Translations under genes and position numbers: made by a program | Shown: positions 52,223-61,635 of the stretch, one piece after another | How the letters are laid out: each line of letters starts with the position of its first letter | How positions within the stretch are numbered: position 1 is the stretch's first letter | Source of the DNA: Marivita hallyeonensis | Lineage (GTDB): Bacteria > Pseudomonadota > Alphaproteobacteria > Rhodobacterales > Rhodobacteraceae | Assembly (NCBI RefSeq): GCF_900129875.1 | Contig: NZ_FQXC01000004.1 | Coordinates: 1-64,000, forward strand | Length of the DNA: 64,000 nt | Direction of reading: 5' to 3' | The notes under the pieces: model-generated | What the model saw: the letters and a program-made list of their open reading frames with translations, nothing else | The model's database searches: none | What the model was told of the DNA's origin: nothing

Positions 52223-54565
52223 TTAGAACTGCGTTGAGATTGTCAGGTCGAAACTTTGGGTTTCGTCGAACTCTTCCGAACTCAAGGCTTCGCTGAAATT
52301 AAAGCGCAACGGTCCCAGTGGTGTGTTCCAGAACAGCGAAACACCAATCACCTGACGTGCCGTGAAGTCCTCGTAAAGCACGTTGGCGTTGGTTTCCTCC
52401 AGCCCCCAGAGGCTGCCGATGTCATAGAAAACGCCCGCGGAGATGCCGTACTCTTCGGGCACCGGCAGCGGGAATTCGGCTTCGAACCGCGCCACGGCGA
52501 AGTAATTGCCGCCCAGCGGATCGTTCACATCGCCGGGTCCAACCTCACGCGGTCCGATGCCACCCCCTTCGAAACCGCGCATGCGATTTGGGCCAAGCGC
52601 GAAACGATCGGTGACACGAGACGATCCGCTTGAATAGCTGAGTGCGCCGGCTTCCAGCGTGGCACGCAGGGTCACTTCATCGGACAGCACGCGCGTTTGC
52701 GCAACCGCCCGCAAGGTGGATTCGATGTAGGTGGAGTCGCCGCCAAGACCGGCAAAGTCCTGGCCGAACTCAAGCAACACACCCGCGTTCGGGTTCAGAC
52801 CTGTGCGTCGCGTGTCATAGCTGTAGCGGTAGCCGACAAAGCTGTCCCACACCTCGCCCCGCGCGGCCTCTTCGCGGATGATCGAACCGACGGAGGCGTC
52901 AAGCTCCGTGATCTCGGAATAGCGCGCGCCGTAGCGCAGATTGAGGCGCCCGTTTTCGGAGACCGGGAAGGTGAACCCGGTCTGGAAGTTGCCGATGGCA
53001 GTGTCATATTCGGCGGACGCGTTATCCGTCTCAAGGTAGTTAATCGAGAAGTTGAACGCGACGTCCCGGCCAAGAAAGGCCGGTTCCCGGAAGCTGAAGC
53101 TGTAATTGGACGAATCCACACCGGTGGTCACACCAAGCGACAGCTGCTGCCCGCGACCCAAGAAGTTGCGTTCGCTGAACGTGATCGCTGCGCCAAAGCC
53201 GCTGCTGGTCGAATAAGACCCACCAAAGTTGAGGGACCCGGTCGGACGCTCCTCGACGTCAACATCGATGACGACCTGCTGTGGCGAAGACCCCTCTCGC
53301 GCCTCGACCTGCGCGTCGTTGAAGAAACCAAGGGCCCGAACCCGTTCGGCACTTTCGCGGATCTCGCGCGGATTGAACGGATCGCCTTCCACCACGCGGA
53401 ACTGCCGACGAACCACCCGATCAAGCGTCGTGGTGTTGCCTTCGATGTCGATCCGCTCGACGAACACTCGCTCGCCGCGGGTCAACAGAAACTCAACATC
53501 CAGTGTCAGATCGCGGTCGTTGCGGGTCACCCGCGGCTCAACACGCACAAAGCTGAGGCCTTCGCGAATGGCCAGACGCTCCAACCGCGCGATTTCCGTT
53601 TCAACGGCGGTCGGTGAATAAACACGTCCCGACCGCAAACGGATCGCGTTCTGAAACAGGTCTGCATCCACTTCAGGCATGTCGGACGTGACCGTGACTT
53701 CGCCGAATGAGAACTGCTGCCCTTCTTCCACGTTGAACGTGATGAAATAGGCGTCCCGTTCCTCGCTCAGCTCCGCGTTCACGCCGGTGGTCCGGAAATC
53801 GACATATCCGCGCGACTGATAAAAATCGCGCAAGACCTGACGGTCGAACTGAATGCGGTCCTCGATAAACGTATCTGAGCGGACCAGCGCCCGGAAGATC
53901 CCGGCCTGCTTGGTCTCCAACACGCGCCGCAGACGCCGGTCGCTAAAGACCTGATTGCCCGCAAACCCGATCCGCTCCACTTCGGAGACACCGCCTTCGA
54001 ACACTTCAAACACCAGATCGACACGGTTGTCGGAACGCCGGATGACCTTGGGTTGCACGCGTGCCGCGATGCGGCCCTGTTGGGAATAGGCTTCGGTGAT
54101 CCGTGCCGCGTCCGCTTCGGCGGTCGACGGGCTGAACACACGCCGCGACTGCGACTGCACAATGGCGCTCAGGGTTTCATCATCCAGCCGTTCGTTGCCT
54201 TCGAAGGTGATGCGGTTCACCGTCGGGAATTCCACCACCCGCACCACAAGCGTGTTGCCGCGCGGTTCGATCTCGACCGTTTCGAAAAGACCCGAAGCAA
54301 GAATCCGCTGATAGCCGTCATTCAACTCGGCCGCAGACACGGTTTCGCCGCGCGCCACACCGATGAAACTGGCGATCGTTGCGGCTTCGATGCGCTGATT
54401 GCCTTCGACAGAAATGGAGTTGAACCGGAAGTCCTGCGCATGGGCCATGTCGGGCGCAGCAGCAAGCCCGACAGATAACGCCATAGAGGCAGCAGCAAGG
54501 AGTGGACGAAGTGTCGAGGATCGCGCTGCTCGTCGCGTATCCTGCCCGCCTGTATTTTGTGTCAT
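52223..54565 (-). CDS. bamA: Outer membrane protein assembly factor BamA
   Basis: A 780-residue Omp85 protein. A signal peptide (ending MAHAQ, about 44) is followed by five POTRA domains (from FRFNSISVEGNQRI, about 46, to about 425) and a 16-strand barrel ending in phenylalanine (TISTQF). The lid-loop motif is seen as RMRGFEGGGIGPR. It is the essential core of outer-membrane protein insertion; bamB is also in this window. It is directly followed by skp. Confidence 0.96.
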   Translation of the reverse strand: MTQNTGGQDTRRAARSSTLRPLLAAASMALSVGLAAAPDMAHAQDFRFNSISVEGNQRIEAATIASFIGVARGETVSAAELNDGYQRILASGLFETVEIEPRGNTLVVRVVEFPTVNRITFEGNERLDDETLSAIVQSQSRRVFSPSTAEADAARITEAYSQQGRIAARVQPKVIRRSDNRVDLVFEVFEGGVSEVERIGFAGNQVFSDRRLRRVLETKQAGIFRALVRSDTFIEDRIQFDRQVLRDFYQSRGYVDFRTTGVNAELSEERDAYFITFNVEEGQQFSFGEVTVTSDMPEVDADLFQNAIRLRSGRVYSPTAVETEIARLERLAIREGLSFVRVEPRVTRNDRDLTLDVEFLLTRGERVFVERIDIEGNTTTLDRVVRRQFRVVEGDPFNPREIRESAERVRALGFFNDAQVEAREGSSPQQVVIDVDVEERPTGSLNFGGSYSTSSGFGAAITFSERNFLGRGQQLSLGVTTGVDSSNYSFSFREPAFLGRDVAFNFSINYLETDNASAEYDTAIGNFQTGFTFPVSENGRLNLRYGARYSEITELDASVGSIIREEAARGEVWDSFVGYRYSYDTRRTGLNPNAGVLLEFGQDFAGLGGDSTYIESTLRAVAQTRVLSDEVTLRATLEAGALSYSSGSSRVTDRFALGPNRMRGFEGGGIGPREVGPGDVNDPLGGNYFAVARFEAEFPLPVPEEYGISAGVFYDIGSLWGLEETNANVLYEDFTARQVIGVSLFWNTPLGPLRFNFSEALSSEEFDETQSFDLTISTQF

Positions 54566-54648
54566 TATGGCAACCTACTCAGACATCCTTTTAAGGATGT
54601 GAGTACCCAGATTGCCCTAGCTTGTCAAAAGCGCAGAGCCCGCTTCGA

Positions 54649-54807
54649 TCAATAGAAGACAGGGTGTGTCATTGCCTCAATCATCAGCGATCCGATGAAC
54701 GCGCCAAGAAAGAGAGACGCCACAATCGCGAAGGCGTAAAGAAGACGATCCCAGTTGATCGTGATCAATAGTCCAAAGCTTCTGTATCCGTCTTGAAGAG
54801 TTTGCAT
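54649..54807 (-). CDS. Small membrane protein (52 residues), previously easy to miss
   Basis: A short reading frame in the 350-base gap between rseP and bamA: ATG at 54807, TGA at 54649-54651. The product begins MQTLQDGYRSFGLL and has a single hydrophobic helix (about 22-43, RLLYAFAIVASLFLGAFIGSL) ending in a short EAMTHPVFY tail. Polar and aromatic residues flank the helix as in real one-span proteins. The ribosome site is weak (GGGG). Strand and position match the envelope-biogenesis operon. No family is recognised, and the rest of the gap shows nothing. Confidence 0.55.
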   Translation of the reverse strand: MQTLQDGYRSFGLLITINWDRLLYAFAIVASLFLGAFIGSLMIEAMTHPVFY

Positions 54808-54915
54808 GACGCACCCCGGGTGTCTGGTTCAGACCTAGAGATGGCGTGCAAATGTGTCAGCAATCCGGCGTGGATCTGGGCGATTCAGCGAAACCGATTT
54901 CCGGGACGTGATCAA

Positions 54916-56259
54916 TCAGGGGCAAAACAGATCATTGGACACCGCAAAAAGCATAAGCGACAGCAACATCGTGAGACCCACGGCCATCAGACGTCGCAGC
55001 GCGACGTCGCTGGGCGGTTTGCCTGTCACGGCCTCGTAGGCATGAAACACAAGATGCCCACCGTCCAGAACCGGGATCGGAAACAGGTTCAGAAGACCGA
55101 CAGCGGTGCTGAGAACGGCAATGAACCAGATGAAACTTGCAGTGCCCTGTGACGCCATGGACCCAGACGTCTCGGCGATTCCGATGGGCCCGGACAAGTT
55201 GCAGGTGCTGATCGCACCCGTCACCATGTGGTAAAGCCCTGATAGCGATCCTTCGATGATGCGTCCGGTCTGCTGGATACCGGCCGAGAACGCACTGAAC
55301 GGTCCGGCAAACTCGGTCGCGGGTTCAAAGAACATGCCGCCGACGATCCCCATGCGATAGACCGTCTTGAACGATCCGTCCGATTGCGGCTCATCAGTGC
55401 GGCGCGGCGTGAGCTCCAGATCACGGTAGTCGCCATCTCGCCAAACCGTCAGGCCAAGGGTGTTCCCGTTCGATCCTTCCACCGCCTCGCGAAGTTGATC
55501 AAAGGCGAAGACGTCCTCTCCGTTGATCGCGGTGACGATATCGCCGGGGCGGAATCCAGCATCATCCGCAGCCGAGCGCGGAATGATCTGTGTGGCCACA
55601 GGCGGGAAGACATACGGGCCTTCGACAACTTGCTGTCCGTCGTCACGGATCACTGTGTAATCAAGGTGTTCGGCTACGGGCAATTCACGCAGGAACGTGT
55701 CGAACGCGTCGGGTTCCTCAAAGTCAGGAAGAGGAACGCCATTGATCGCCACCAGCTCGTCACCAACCTGCAATTCGTTCTGGCTTGGAACAGCGCGCAA
55801 TTCGCCCACGGCGACGGGGTCAGAAACCTCTCCACGGAGCATGAAAACGCCGGTGAAAATGAGAATGGACAGGGCGAAGTTGAACACCGGGCCAGCCGCA
55901 ACCGTGGCGGCGCGCGCCCAAAGCGGCGCACCATTCATCGTGCGCCTGCGCTCCGCGTCAGACAGGGCTGCCATCGCTTCGTCATCCTTGCCGCCGGACG
56001 CGTTACTGTCGCCCTTGAACTTGACGTAGCCGCCGAGGGGAAGCAGCGCGAACTGCCATTTCGTGCCCCGCTTGTCGACGCGCGAGAAAAGCACAGGTCC
56101 GAAGCCCAGCGAAAACACATCTGCGTCGATGCCGGACCACCGACCTACGATGTAGTGGCCGTATTCATGGATGGCGACGATGACCGAAAGCGCGATCAAA
56201 AAGGCCAAAATGGTCCAGATCACGCCACCGAACTGCGGCAGCAGTGCTGCGATATCCAA
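54916..56259 (-). CDS. rseP: Site-2 protease RseP
   Basis: A 447-residue intramembrane zinc metalloprotease: HEYGH (31-35) in the first helix, PDZ domain(s) in the middle (SAADDAGFRPGDIVTAINGEDV), and the third metal ligand in NLFPIPVLDGGHL. It cuts anti-sigma factors or leftover signal peptides in the membrane. The start appears to be TTG, three bases after the dxr stop, with AGGGG upstream. Confidence 0.93.
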   Translation of the reverse strand: MDIAALLPQFGGVIWTILAFLIALSVIVAIHEYGHYIVGRWSGIDADVFSLGFGPVLFSRVDKRGTKWQFALLPLGGYVKFKGDSNASGGKDDEAMAALSDAERRRTMNGAPLWARAATVAAGPVFNFALSILIFTGVFMLRGEVSDPVAVGELRAVPSQNELQVGDELVAINGVPLPDFEEPDAFDTFLRELPVAEHLDYTVIRDDGQQVVEGPYVFPPVATQIIPRSAADDAGFRPGDIVTAINGEDVFAFDQLREAVEGSNGNTLGLTVWRDGDYRDLELTPRRTDEPQSDGSFKTVYRMGIVGGMFFEPATEFAGPFSAFSAGIQQTGRIIEGSLSGLYHMVTGAISTCNLSGPIGIAETSGSMASQGTASFIWFIAVLSTAVGLLNLFPIPVLDGGHLVFHAYEAVTGKPPSDVALRRLMAVGLTMLLSLMLFAVSNDLFCP

Positions 56260-56262
56260 TGC

Positions 56263-57435
56263 TCAACCCCTTTTATCGTTCATGATTTCATCTGCCCTTA
56301 CCCGAGCCAGATGGTCCACTTGCAGCACGTTATCAAGTGTGATGGCGGCATCAATATGACCGGGTTGGGCCGAAACTCTGGAAAGAACCTCTTCCACAAC
56401 CGCCGCAATGTCCTGAAATCCGATGCGTCGCTCAATGAACCCGTCCAACGCCCGCTCTTTCGCGGCATTGAACACAGCCCCGGCCAATCCGCCCGTCGCC
56501 ATCACGTCCCGCGCGAGCCGCAACGCTGGCCAACGCGCCTCGTCCGCCGGACGAAAGGTGAGTTGACCAAGAGCCACGAGGTCCAGCCGCTCTACAGGCA
56601 GCGTCTTGCGATCCGGGTAATGCAGGGCAAACCCGATGGCGTGCCGCATGTCCGCCGGACCCACATGGGCCATCAGCGCGCCGTCCCGAAAACCGACCAG
56701 GGCATGGATCATCGATTCCGGGTGGACAACCGCCTCGATCTTTGACGGATCAATCTGGAAAAACTCTTTTGTCTCAATAAGCTCCAGCGCTTTGTTAAAC
56801 ATGGATGCGCTGTCGATGGTGATGCGCTGGCCCATGTCCCAGTTCGGGTGCTGCGCCGCCTGCTCCGGTGTGGCCGACGCAAGCTCCTCCAGCGGCCAAT
56901 CCCGAAACGCACCGCCGGACGCCGTGATGATCACGCGCTCCACCGCGCTCATATCCTCACCGATCAGGGCCTGAAACACCGCCGAGTGTTCACTGTCGAC
57001 CGGCAGAATGCGCCCGCCATGGGACGCAGCGGTCTGCAGCATCAAGGCGCCCGCGCAAACCATGCTTTCTTTGTTGGCAAGGGCAAGCGTCGCCCCCTGC
57101 TCAAGCGCGCGCAGACCCGGAGCCAATCCGGCCGCTCCGACGATGGACGACATCACCCAGTCCGCAGGGCGTGACGCCGCGTCGATCAACGCCTCGGTCC
57201 CGGCCGCGGCTTCAACGCCCGACCCGTCCAAGGCGCTGCGCAAGTCCGGCAACAGCTCCGGATCCGCTGTGACCGCCACGTCTGCCTTGAAGCGGATCGC
57301 GTCCTCAGCCAACTGACGGATGTTTTGGCCCCCGGTCAGCGCCACAACGTCGTAGCTGTCCGGATCGCGTCCAATCAGATCGAGCGTGTTTTGACCGATA
57401 GAGCCCGTGGCCCCGAAAATCGTCACCCGCCTCAT
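56263..57435 (-). CDS. dxr: 1-deoxy-D-xylulose-5-phosphate reductoisomerase
   Basis: A 390-residue NADPH-dependent enzyme making 2-C-methyl-D-erythritol 4-phosphate for isoprenoids. It has the GATGSIGQNTLDLI nucleotide loop, the ANKESMVCAG motif, and the metal/substrate segment VDSEHSAVFQ. The ATG at 57435 overlaps the cdsA stop (ATGA); the open frame runs further upstream only because cdsA leaves it unblocked. Confidence 0.96.
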   Translation of the reverse strand: MRRVTIFGATGSIGQNTLDLIGRDPDSYDVVALTGGQNIRQLAEDAIRFKADVAVTADPELLPDLRSALDGSGVEAAAGTEALIDAASRPADWVMSSIVGAAGLAPGLRALEQGATLALANKESMVCAGALMLQTAASHGGRILPVDSEHSAVFQALIGEDMSAVERVIITASGGAFRDWPLEELASATPEQAAQHPNWDMGQRITIDSASMFNKALELIETKEFFQIDPSKIEAVVHPESMIHALVGFRDGALMAHVGPADMRHAIGFALHYPDRKTLPVERLDLVALGQLTFRPADEARWPALRLARDVMATGGLAGAVFNAAKERALDGFIERRIGFQDIAAVVEEVLSRVSAQPGHIDAAITLDNVLQVDHLARVRADEIMNDKRG

Positions 57436-58220
57436 GATGTGCCCGGCGGAAATCCGATGAGCTGCCCGGCCAGAACGATGAACAACGCAGCCCCGAGCAT
57501 CCCGTCGAATCGATCGAGCAGCCCACCGTGACCCGGGATCAGGTTGGAACTGTCCTTCACACCCGACCGCCGCTTGATCGCGCTTTCCGCGATATCGCCG
57601 ATCTGGCTGGCCATGCTGACCGCAATGCTGACCCCGACAAGCCCGATCCCGGCCTGCGTTGATCCCGCGAAAAGCAGGGCCACGATGGACGACCCGACCC
57701 ACCCGGCCACGGTGCCTGACCACGTTTTCTTCGGGCTGACACGGGGCCAGAGCTTCGGCCCACCGATCAAGCGGCCCGCGAAATACCCGGCGATGTCGGT
57801 AACCACGACAACAAGAAGCAACCAGACCATCCATGTCAAGCCGAAATCGTCCCTCAGGGCCATCAACCCATAACCGGCAAGAAGGATCAGAGCAGTGAAC
57901 ACAGCATAGGTCACGCCGCCCTTTTCCATGCGGCCCAATCCGATCATCGACGGCGCAAGCAAAAGCGGAAGGGCAAAAGCACCCGGCAATTCGATTGAAA
58001 TCATCGCCACCGCGCCCGCTGTCATCGCCAACACAAGCGCGGATTTGCTTCGTTCGGTGTCGAGCATCTTCACAAGCTCCCACACCATCAGGCCAACAAT
58101 AACCGAGATCATCGCGTGGAACCAAAGCCCGCCCAGCCAAACACCAAGCGCGCCGACGACGACCATGGCCACGGCGGAAAACAGCCGCGGTGCTAGGTCG
58201 TCCCACTTGCCTGAACTCAT
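57432..58220 (-). CDS. cdsA: Phosphatidate cytidylyltransferase
   Basis: A 262-residue multi-span membrane enzyme making CDP-diacylglycerol. The C-terminal signature reads SQIGDIAESAIKRRSGVKDSSNLIPGHGGLLDRFDG. The ATG at 58220 overlaps the uppS stop by four bases. Confidence 0.95.
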   Translation of the reverse strand: MSSGKWDDLAPRLFSAVAMVVVGALGVWLGGLWFHAMISVIVGLMVWELVKMLDTERSKSALVLAMTAGAVAMISIELPGAFALPLLLAPSMIGLGRMEKGGVTYAVFTALILLAGYGLMALRDDFGLTWMVWLLLVVVVTDIAGYFAGRLIGGPKLWPRVSPKKTWSGTVAGWVGSSIVALLFAGSTQAGIGLVGVSIAVSMASQIGDIAESAIKRRSGVKDSSNLIPGHGGLLDRFDGMLGAALFIVLAGQLIGFPPGTS

Positions 58221-58948
58221 GCGGTCACGGCTCCAAATCGCCGGTCGCGTGTCCCGAAATCGCCAACGACAGAGCGGAATTCCTCTGCCGTGAAGTCCGG
58301 CCAGAGCGTGTCGATGAATTCGTACTCCGAATAGGCGGATTGCCACAGAAGGAAGTTGGAAATCCGCGCTTCGCCGCTCGTACGGATCACAAGATCAGGG
58401 TCCGGCAAAACACAAGTATCCAAATACTTTGGAAGCGTTTCTTCATCTACTGCTTCAGGATCAAGCTTGCCGGATGCCACGTCCCGGGCCAACCGTTTCG
58501 TCGCACGGGCCACCTCGTCCCGCCCGCCGTAGTTGATGGCGATCGTCAGGTTCACGGACCGGCAATTGGCTGTAAGGGCCTCCAGCTCGTCCATCATCGA
58601 CACGAGTTTTCTGTCAAGACGCACCCGATCTCCGATGAACCGCACGCACACATCATTGGCCTTAAGCGACTTGGCTTCGCGCGTGATATAGCGACGGAAC
58701 AGGTTCATGAGACCCGCCACCTCGGACTGCGTTCGTTTCCAGTTCTCGGTCGAGAAGGCAAAGACGGTCAGGTAATCAACGCCAAGGTCCGGGCACGCTT
58801 CAACGATTTCACGCACGCGCCGCGCCCCAGCCTGGTGACCGAAAAGACGTGGACGCCCCCGCTGCGTCGCCCAGCGACCGTTGCCATCCATGATGATCGC
58901 CACATGGCGAGGTCCACTGTCCGGTTGTTTCGGCTGCGGTTGCGCCAT
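58217..58948 (-). CDS. uppS: Undecaprenyl (polyprenyl) diphosphate synthase
   Basis: A 243-residue cis-prenyltransferase that makes the lipid carrier for peptidoglycan. Motifs: IMDGNGRWA near 19-27, FAFSTENWKR, and the C-terminal RTSGEARISNFLLWQSAYSE. It is 29 bases after frr and overlaps cdsA. Confidence 0.96.
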   Translation of the reverse strand: MAQPQPKQPDSGPRHVAIIMDGNGRWATQRGRPRLFGHQAGARRVREIVEACPDLGVDYLTVFAFSTENWKRTQSEVAGLMNLFRRYITREAKSLKANDVCVRFIGDRVRLDRKLVSMMDELEALTANCRSVNLTIAINYGGRDEVARATKRLARDVASGKLDPEAVDEETLPKYLDTCVLPDPDLVIRTSGEARISNFLLWQSAYSEYEFIDTLWPDFTAEEFRSVVGDFGTRDRRFGAVTA

Positions 58949-58977
58949 GCTACTCGTACCCTTCTTACACGCGGCCC

Positions 58978-59541
58978 TCAGACCTGCATGATCTCTTCCT
59001 GCTTGTTCTCCAAAGCAGCGTCGATTTTCTTGATGTAGGTGTCGGTCAGTTCCTGAACTTCGGTCTCCCAGAACTTCTGGTCGTCTTCCGACAGTCCGTC
59101 CGCCTTGGCCTTCTTGATCTGGTCCATGCCATCGCGTCGGATGTTCCGCACGGACACGCGGGCATGTTCTGCGTATTGACCGGCGACCTTGCCCAGTTCA
59201 CGCCGCCGTTCTTCGTTCAGTTCGGGGATGGGCAGCATGATAATTGTGCCGTTTAGCTGAGGATTGATCCCCAACCCGCTTTCGCGAATGGCTTTTTCGA
59301 CTTTGCCTACCAGGCCTTTGTCCCACACGTTTACGGTGACCATGCGCGGCTCTGGCACGTTCACGGTGCCAACCTGGTTGATGGGTGTCATGCTCCCGTA
59401 GGCATCGACCATCACAGGCTCCAGCATCGACGCGCTGGCACGGCCGGTGCGCAAGGACGCGAATTCGGTCCGCAGGTTGGCCATCGCCCCATCCATGCGC
59501 CGCGTCAGATCATCGGTATCGAGAAGAAAGTCGTCTGCCAT
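58978..59541 (-). CDS. frr: Ribosome recycling factor
   Basis: A 187-residue RRF, with domain I helices ([53 protein letters not shown]) and the hinge region [12 protein letters not shown]. It splits post-termination ribosomes with EF-G. It is 119 bases after pyrH, the usual neighbour. Confidence 0.96.
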   Translation of the reverse strand: MADDFLLDTDDLTRRMDGAMANLRTEFASLRTGRASASMLEPVMVDAYGSMTPINQVGTVNVPEPRMVTVNVWDKGLVGKVEKAIRESGLGINPQLNGTIIMLPIPELNEERRRELGKVAGQYAEHARVSVRNIRRDGMDQIKKAKADGLSEDDQKFWETEVQELTDTYIKKIDAALENKQEEIMQV

Positions 59542-59660
59542 AAGGCCCTCAAGATCGATTTTTTGTCTTTAGCCAAGCTTCTAAGCGACGCGCACCCAAA
59601 AGTATAGCGCCTTGCAGCAGGCCATCGCCGCTCTCGCGACTTCCGCGCAACGCGGTGGTG

Positions 59661-60398
59661 TCAGGAGCCGTGCACTGTGGTCGACGTGCCCTGACCCGAG
59701 AGGATGCCGCGGAAACCACCCGGTTCGTCCAATGAGAAAACGATGATGGGCAGATTATTGTCCCGCGCCAAAGCGATGGCAGAGGCGTCCATGACCTTGA
59801 GGTTCTTCTGCAGAACCTCATCGTAAGTCACCTTGTCGTAGCGCTTTGCATCCGCGTGCTGTTTCGGATCTTTGTCGTAAATGCCATCGACCCCGTTCTT
59901 GCCCATGAAGATGGCCTCGCACGCCATTTCATTGGCACGTAGTGCAGCTGCGGTGTCGGTGGTGAAATACGGGTTGCCGGTGCCACCCGCAAAAATGCAG
60001 ACGCGCTTCTTCTCAAGGTGCCGCACCGCGCGGCGGCGGATGTAAGGCTCGGCGACCTCGTTCATGGTGATCGCGGAAATCACCCGGGTGAAGACGCCCA
60101 GCCCTTCCAGCGCCGACTGCATGGCCAGCGCGTTCATCACCGTCGCAAGCATCCCCATGTAATCCGCCGTCGTGCGCTCCATCCCCTGTGCAGAGCCTTG
60201 CAGCCCCCGGAACACGTTGCCGCCGCCGATGACCATGCAGATCTCGACCCCCAGATCGTGCACCGACTTCACTTCCTGCGCGATGCGCTCCACGGTGGGG
60301 GGATGCAGACCGAACCCCTGATCCCCCATCAAGGCCTCCCCCGAGATCTTCAGCATGACGCGTTTATATTTAGGGGTCGGGGTGTCGCTATCCGCCAT
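59661..60398 (-). CDS. pyrH: UMP kinase
   Basis: A 245-residue amino-acid-kinase-fold enzyme that converts UMP to UDP. Blocks: [52 protein letters not shown] and the C-terminal [15 protein letters not shown]. It heads the pyrH-frr-uppS-cdsA-dxr-rseP series and is divergent from miaA. Confidence 0.96.
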   Translation of the reverse strand: MADSDTPTPKYKRVMLKISGEALMGDQGFGLHPPTVERIAQEVKSVHDLGVEICMVIGGGNVFRGLQGSAQGMERTTADYMGMLATVMNALAMQSALEGLGVFTRVISAITMNEVAEPYIRRRAVRHLEKKRVCIFAGGTGNPYFTTDTAAALRANEMACEAIFMGKNGVDGIYDKDPKQHADAKRYDKVTYDEVLQKNLKVMDASAIALARDNNLPIIVFSLDEPGGFRGILSGQGTSTTVHGS

Positions 60399-60531
60399 GT
60401 TGCGCTCCGTTCGAACGAGAGTCTAAGGTTGGCGGCAAAATGTCGGAAAACCGACGCAGGGGCAAGGCGATGTGGGACCGCAAACAGCAGGGCACTCGAA
60501 GGACAGTCGGGCTGACAGGTAAGCACCTGTA

Positions 60532-61434
60532 ATGGAGCGGATTTCCAAACTCCTGAACCAGCTCGACCCCGCCAAGCCCGTCCTGATCGCCGGTCCGACG
60601 GCAAGCGGAAAATCGGAATTGGCGCTACGTATCGCCGAGGCACAGGGCGGAACCATCGCCAATGCCGACGCGATCCAGGTGTACAGCGATTGGCGCGTCC
60701 TGACCGCGCGGCCGAGCGCCGAGGACGAAGCGCGCGCGCCGCACGCGCTGTACGGCCATGTTGCGGGGGATGTGCCGTACTCCGTCGGCGACTGGCTCCG
60801 CGATCTGGAGCCTTACCTAACCCGCCCGTCGCGCCCCATCATCGTCGGCGGAACGGGATTGTACTTCACCGCGCTGACCGAAGGCTTGGCACAGATCCCC
60901 GAGACGGCGGCCCATATCCGCGAAACGGCCATGAAACGGATTGCGGATGAAGGGCACGAAGCGCTGATCGCGGATTTGGACGAAGACACACGGTCGCGCA
61001 TCGATCTTGCCAATCCAATGCGCGTTCAGCGTGCGTGGGAGGTACAGACCGCCACAGGCCAAGGGATCGCGCAGTGGCAGGATCACACCCCACCACCGCG
61101 TTTGCCGCGTGAAAAGACACATGCGTTGCTGGTCCACGCTCCGAAAGACTGGCTGACGCCGCGGATCGAAGCACGCTTCGCAAAAATGCTGGAAGCCGGC
61201 GCGCTTGAGGAAGCAGAGGCGAACCGGGCAACATGGTCGCCTTCCCTGCCCTCAGCCAAAGCGATTGGCGCGGCGGAACTGATGGCCGTGCTCGACGGGA
61301 CGATGACATTGGACGACGCGCAGACACGCGCGACCGTTCTGACGCGCCAATTCGCAAAGCGACAGCGCACATGGTTTCGCGCCCGGATGCGGAACTGGAC
61401 CGAAGTTGACGCGGCGGCACTGACGGCTTCGTGA
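60532..61434 (+). CDS. miaA: tRNA dimethylallyltransferase
   Basis: A 300-residue enzyme that prenylates A37 of tRNAs reading U-initial codons. P-loop GPTASGKS (about 20-27), substrate motif NADAIQVYSDWRVLTARP (the alphaproteobacterial variant of DSMQVY), VGGTGLYFTALTEGL, and the C-terminal TRQFAKRQRTWFR. It is slightly shorter than E. coli MiaA and is transcribed alone. Confidence 0.94.
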   Translation: MERISKLLNQLDPAKPVLIAGPTASGKSELALRIAEAQGGTIANADAIQVYSDWRVLTARPSAEDEARAPHALYGHVAGDVPYSVGDWLRDLEPYLTRPSRPIIVGGTGLYFTALTEGLAQIPETAAHIRETAMKRIADEGHEALIADLDEDTRSRIDLANPMRVQRAWEVQTATGQGIAQWQDHTPPPRLPREKTHALLVHAPKDWLTPRIEARFAKMLEAGALEEAEANRATWSPSLPSAKAIGAAELMAVLDGTMTLDDAQTRATVLTRQFAKRQRTWFRARMRNWTEVDAAALTAS

Positions 61435-61635
61435 CCGGTCAACCCTGTTGCCGCGGGGGATATGTCGCTTTACGACAAGGATATTGTCGCATTCAGATCG
61501 CAAAAGGTCTAATCTGGCGATTGACGTCGGTCGACGCTTAAGGCGCAATGACGCCTATAACAAAATTCGTGCGCCACACCCTGGACGAAACCAGCCAGAC
61601 GCACGCAATGACAAACGTGTCACAGGGAGAAACAG

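Noticed and set aside
57436-58206. Long N-terminal extension of dxr (open frame up to 58206)
   Set aside because: The extra 257 residues are an out-of-frame shadow of cdsA; the family start MRRVTIFGATGSIG is at 57435 and overlaps the cdsA stop.
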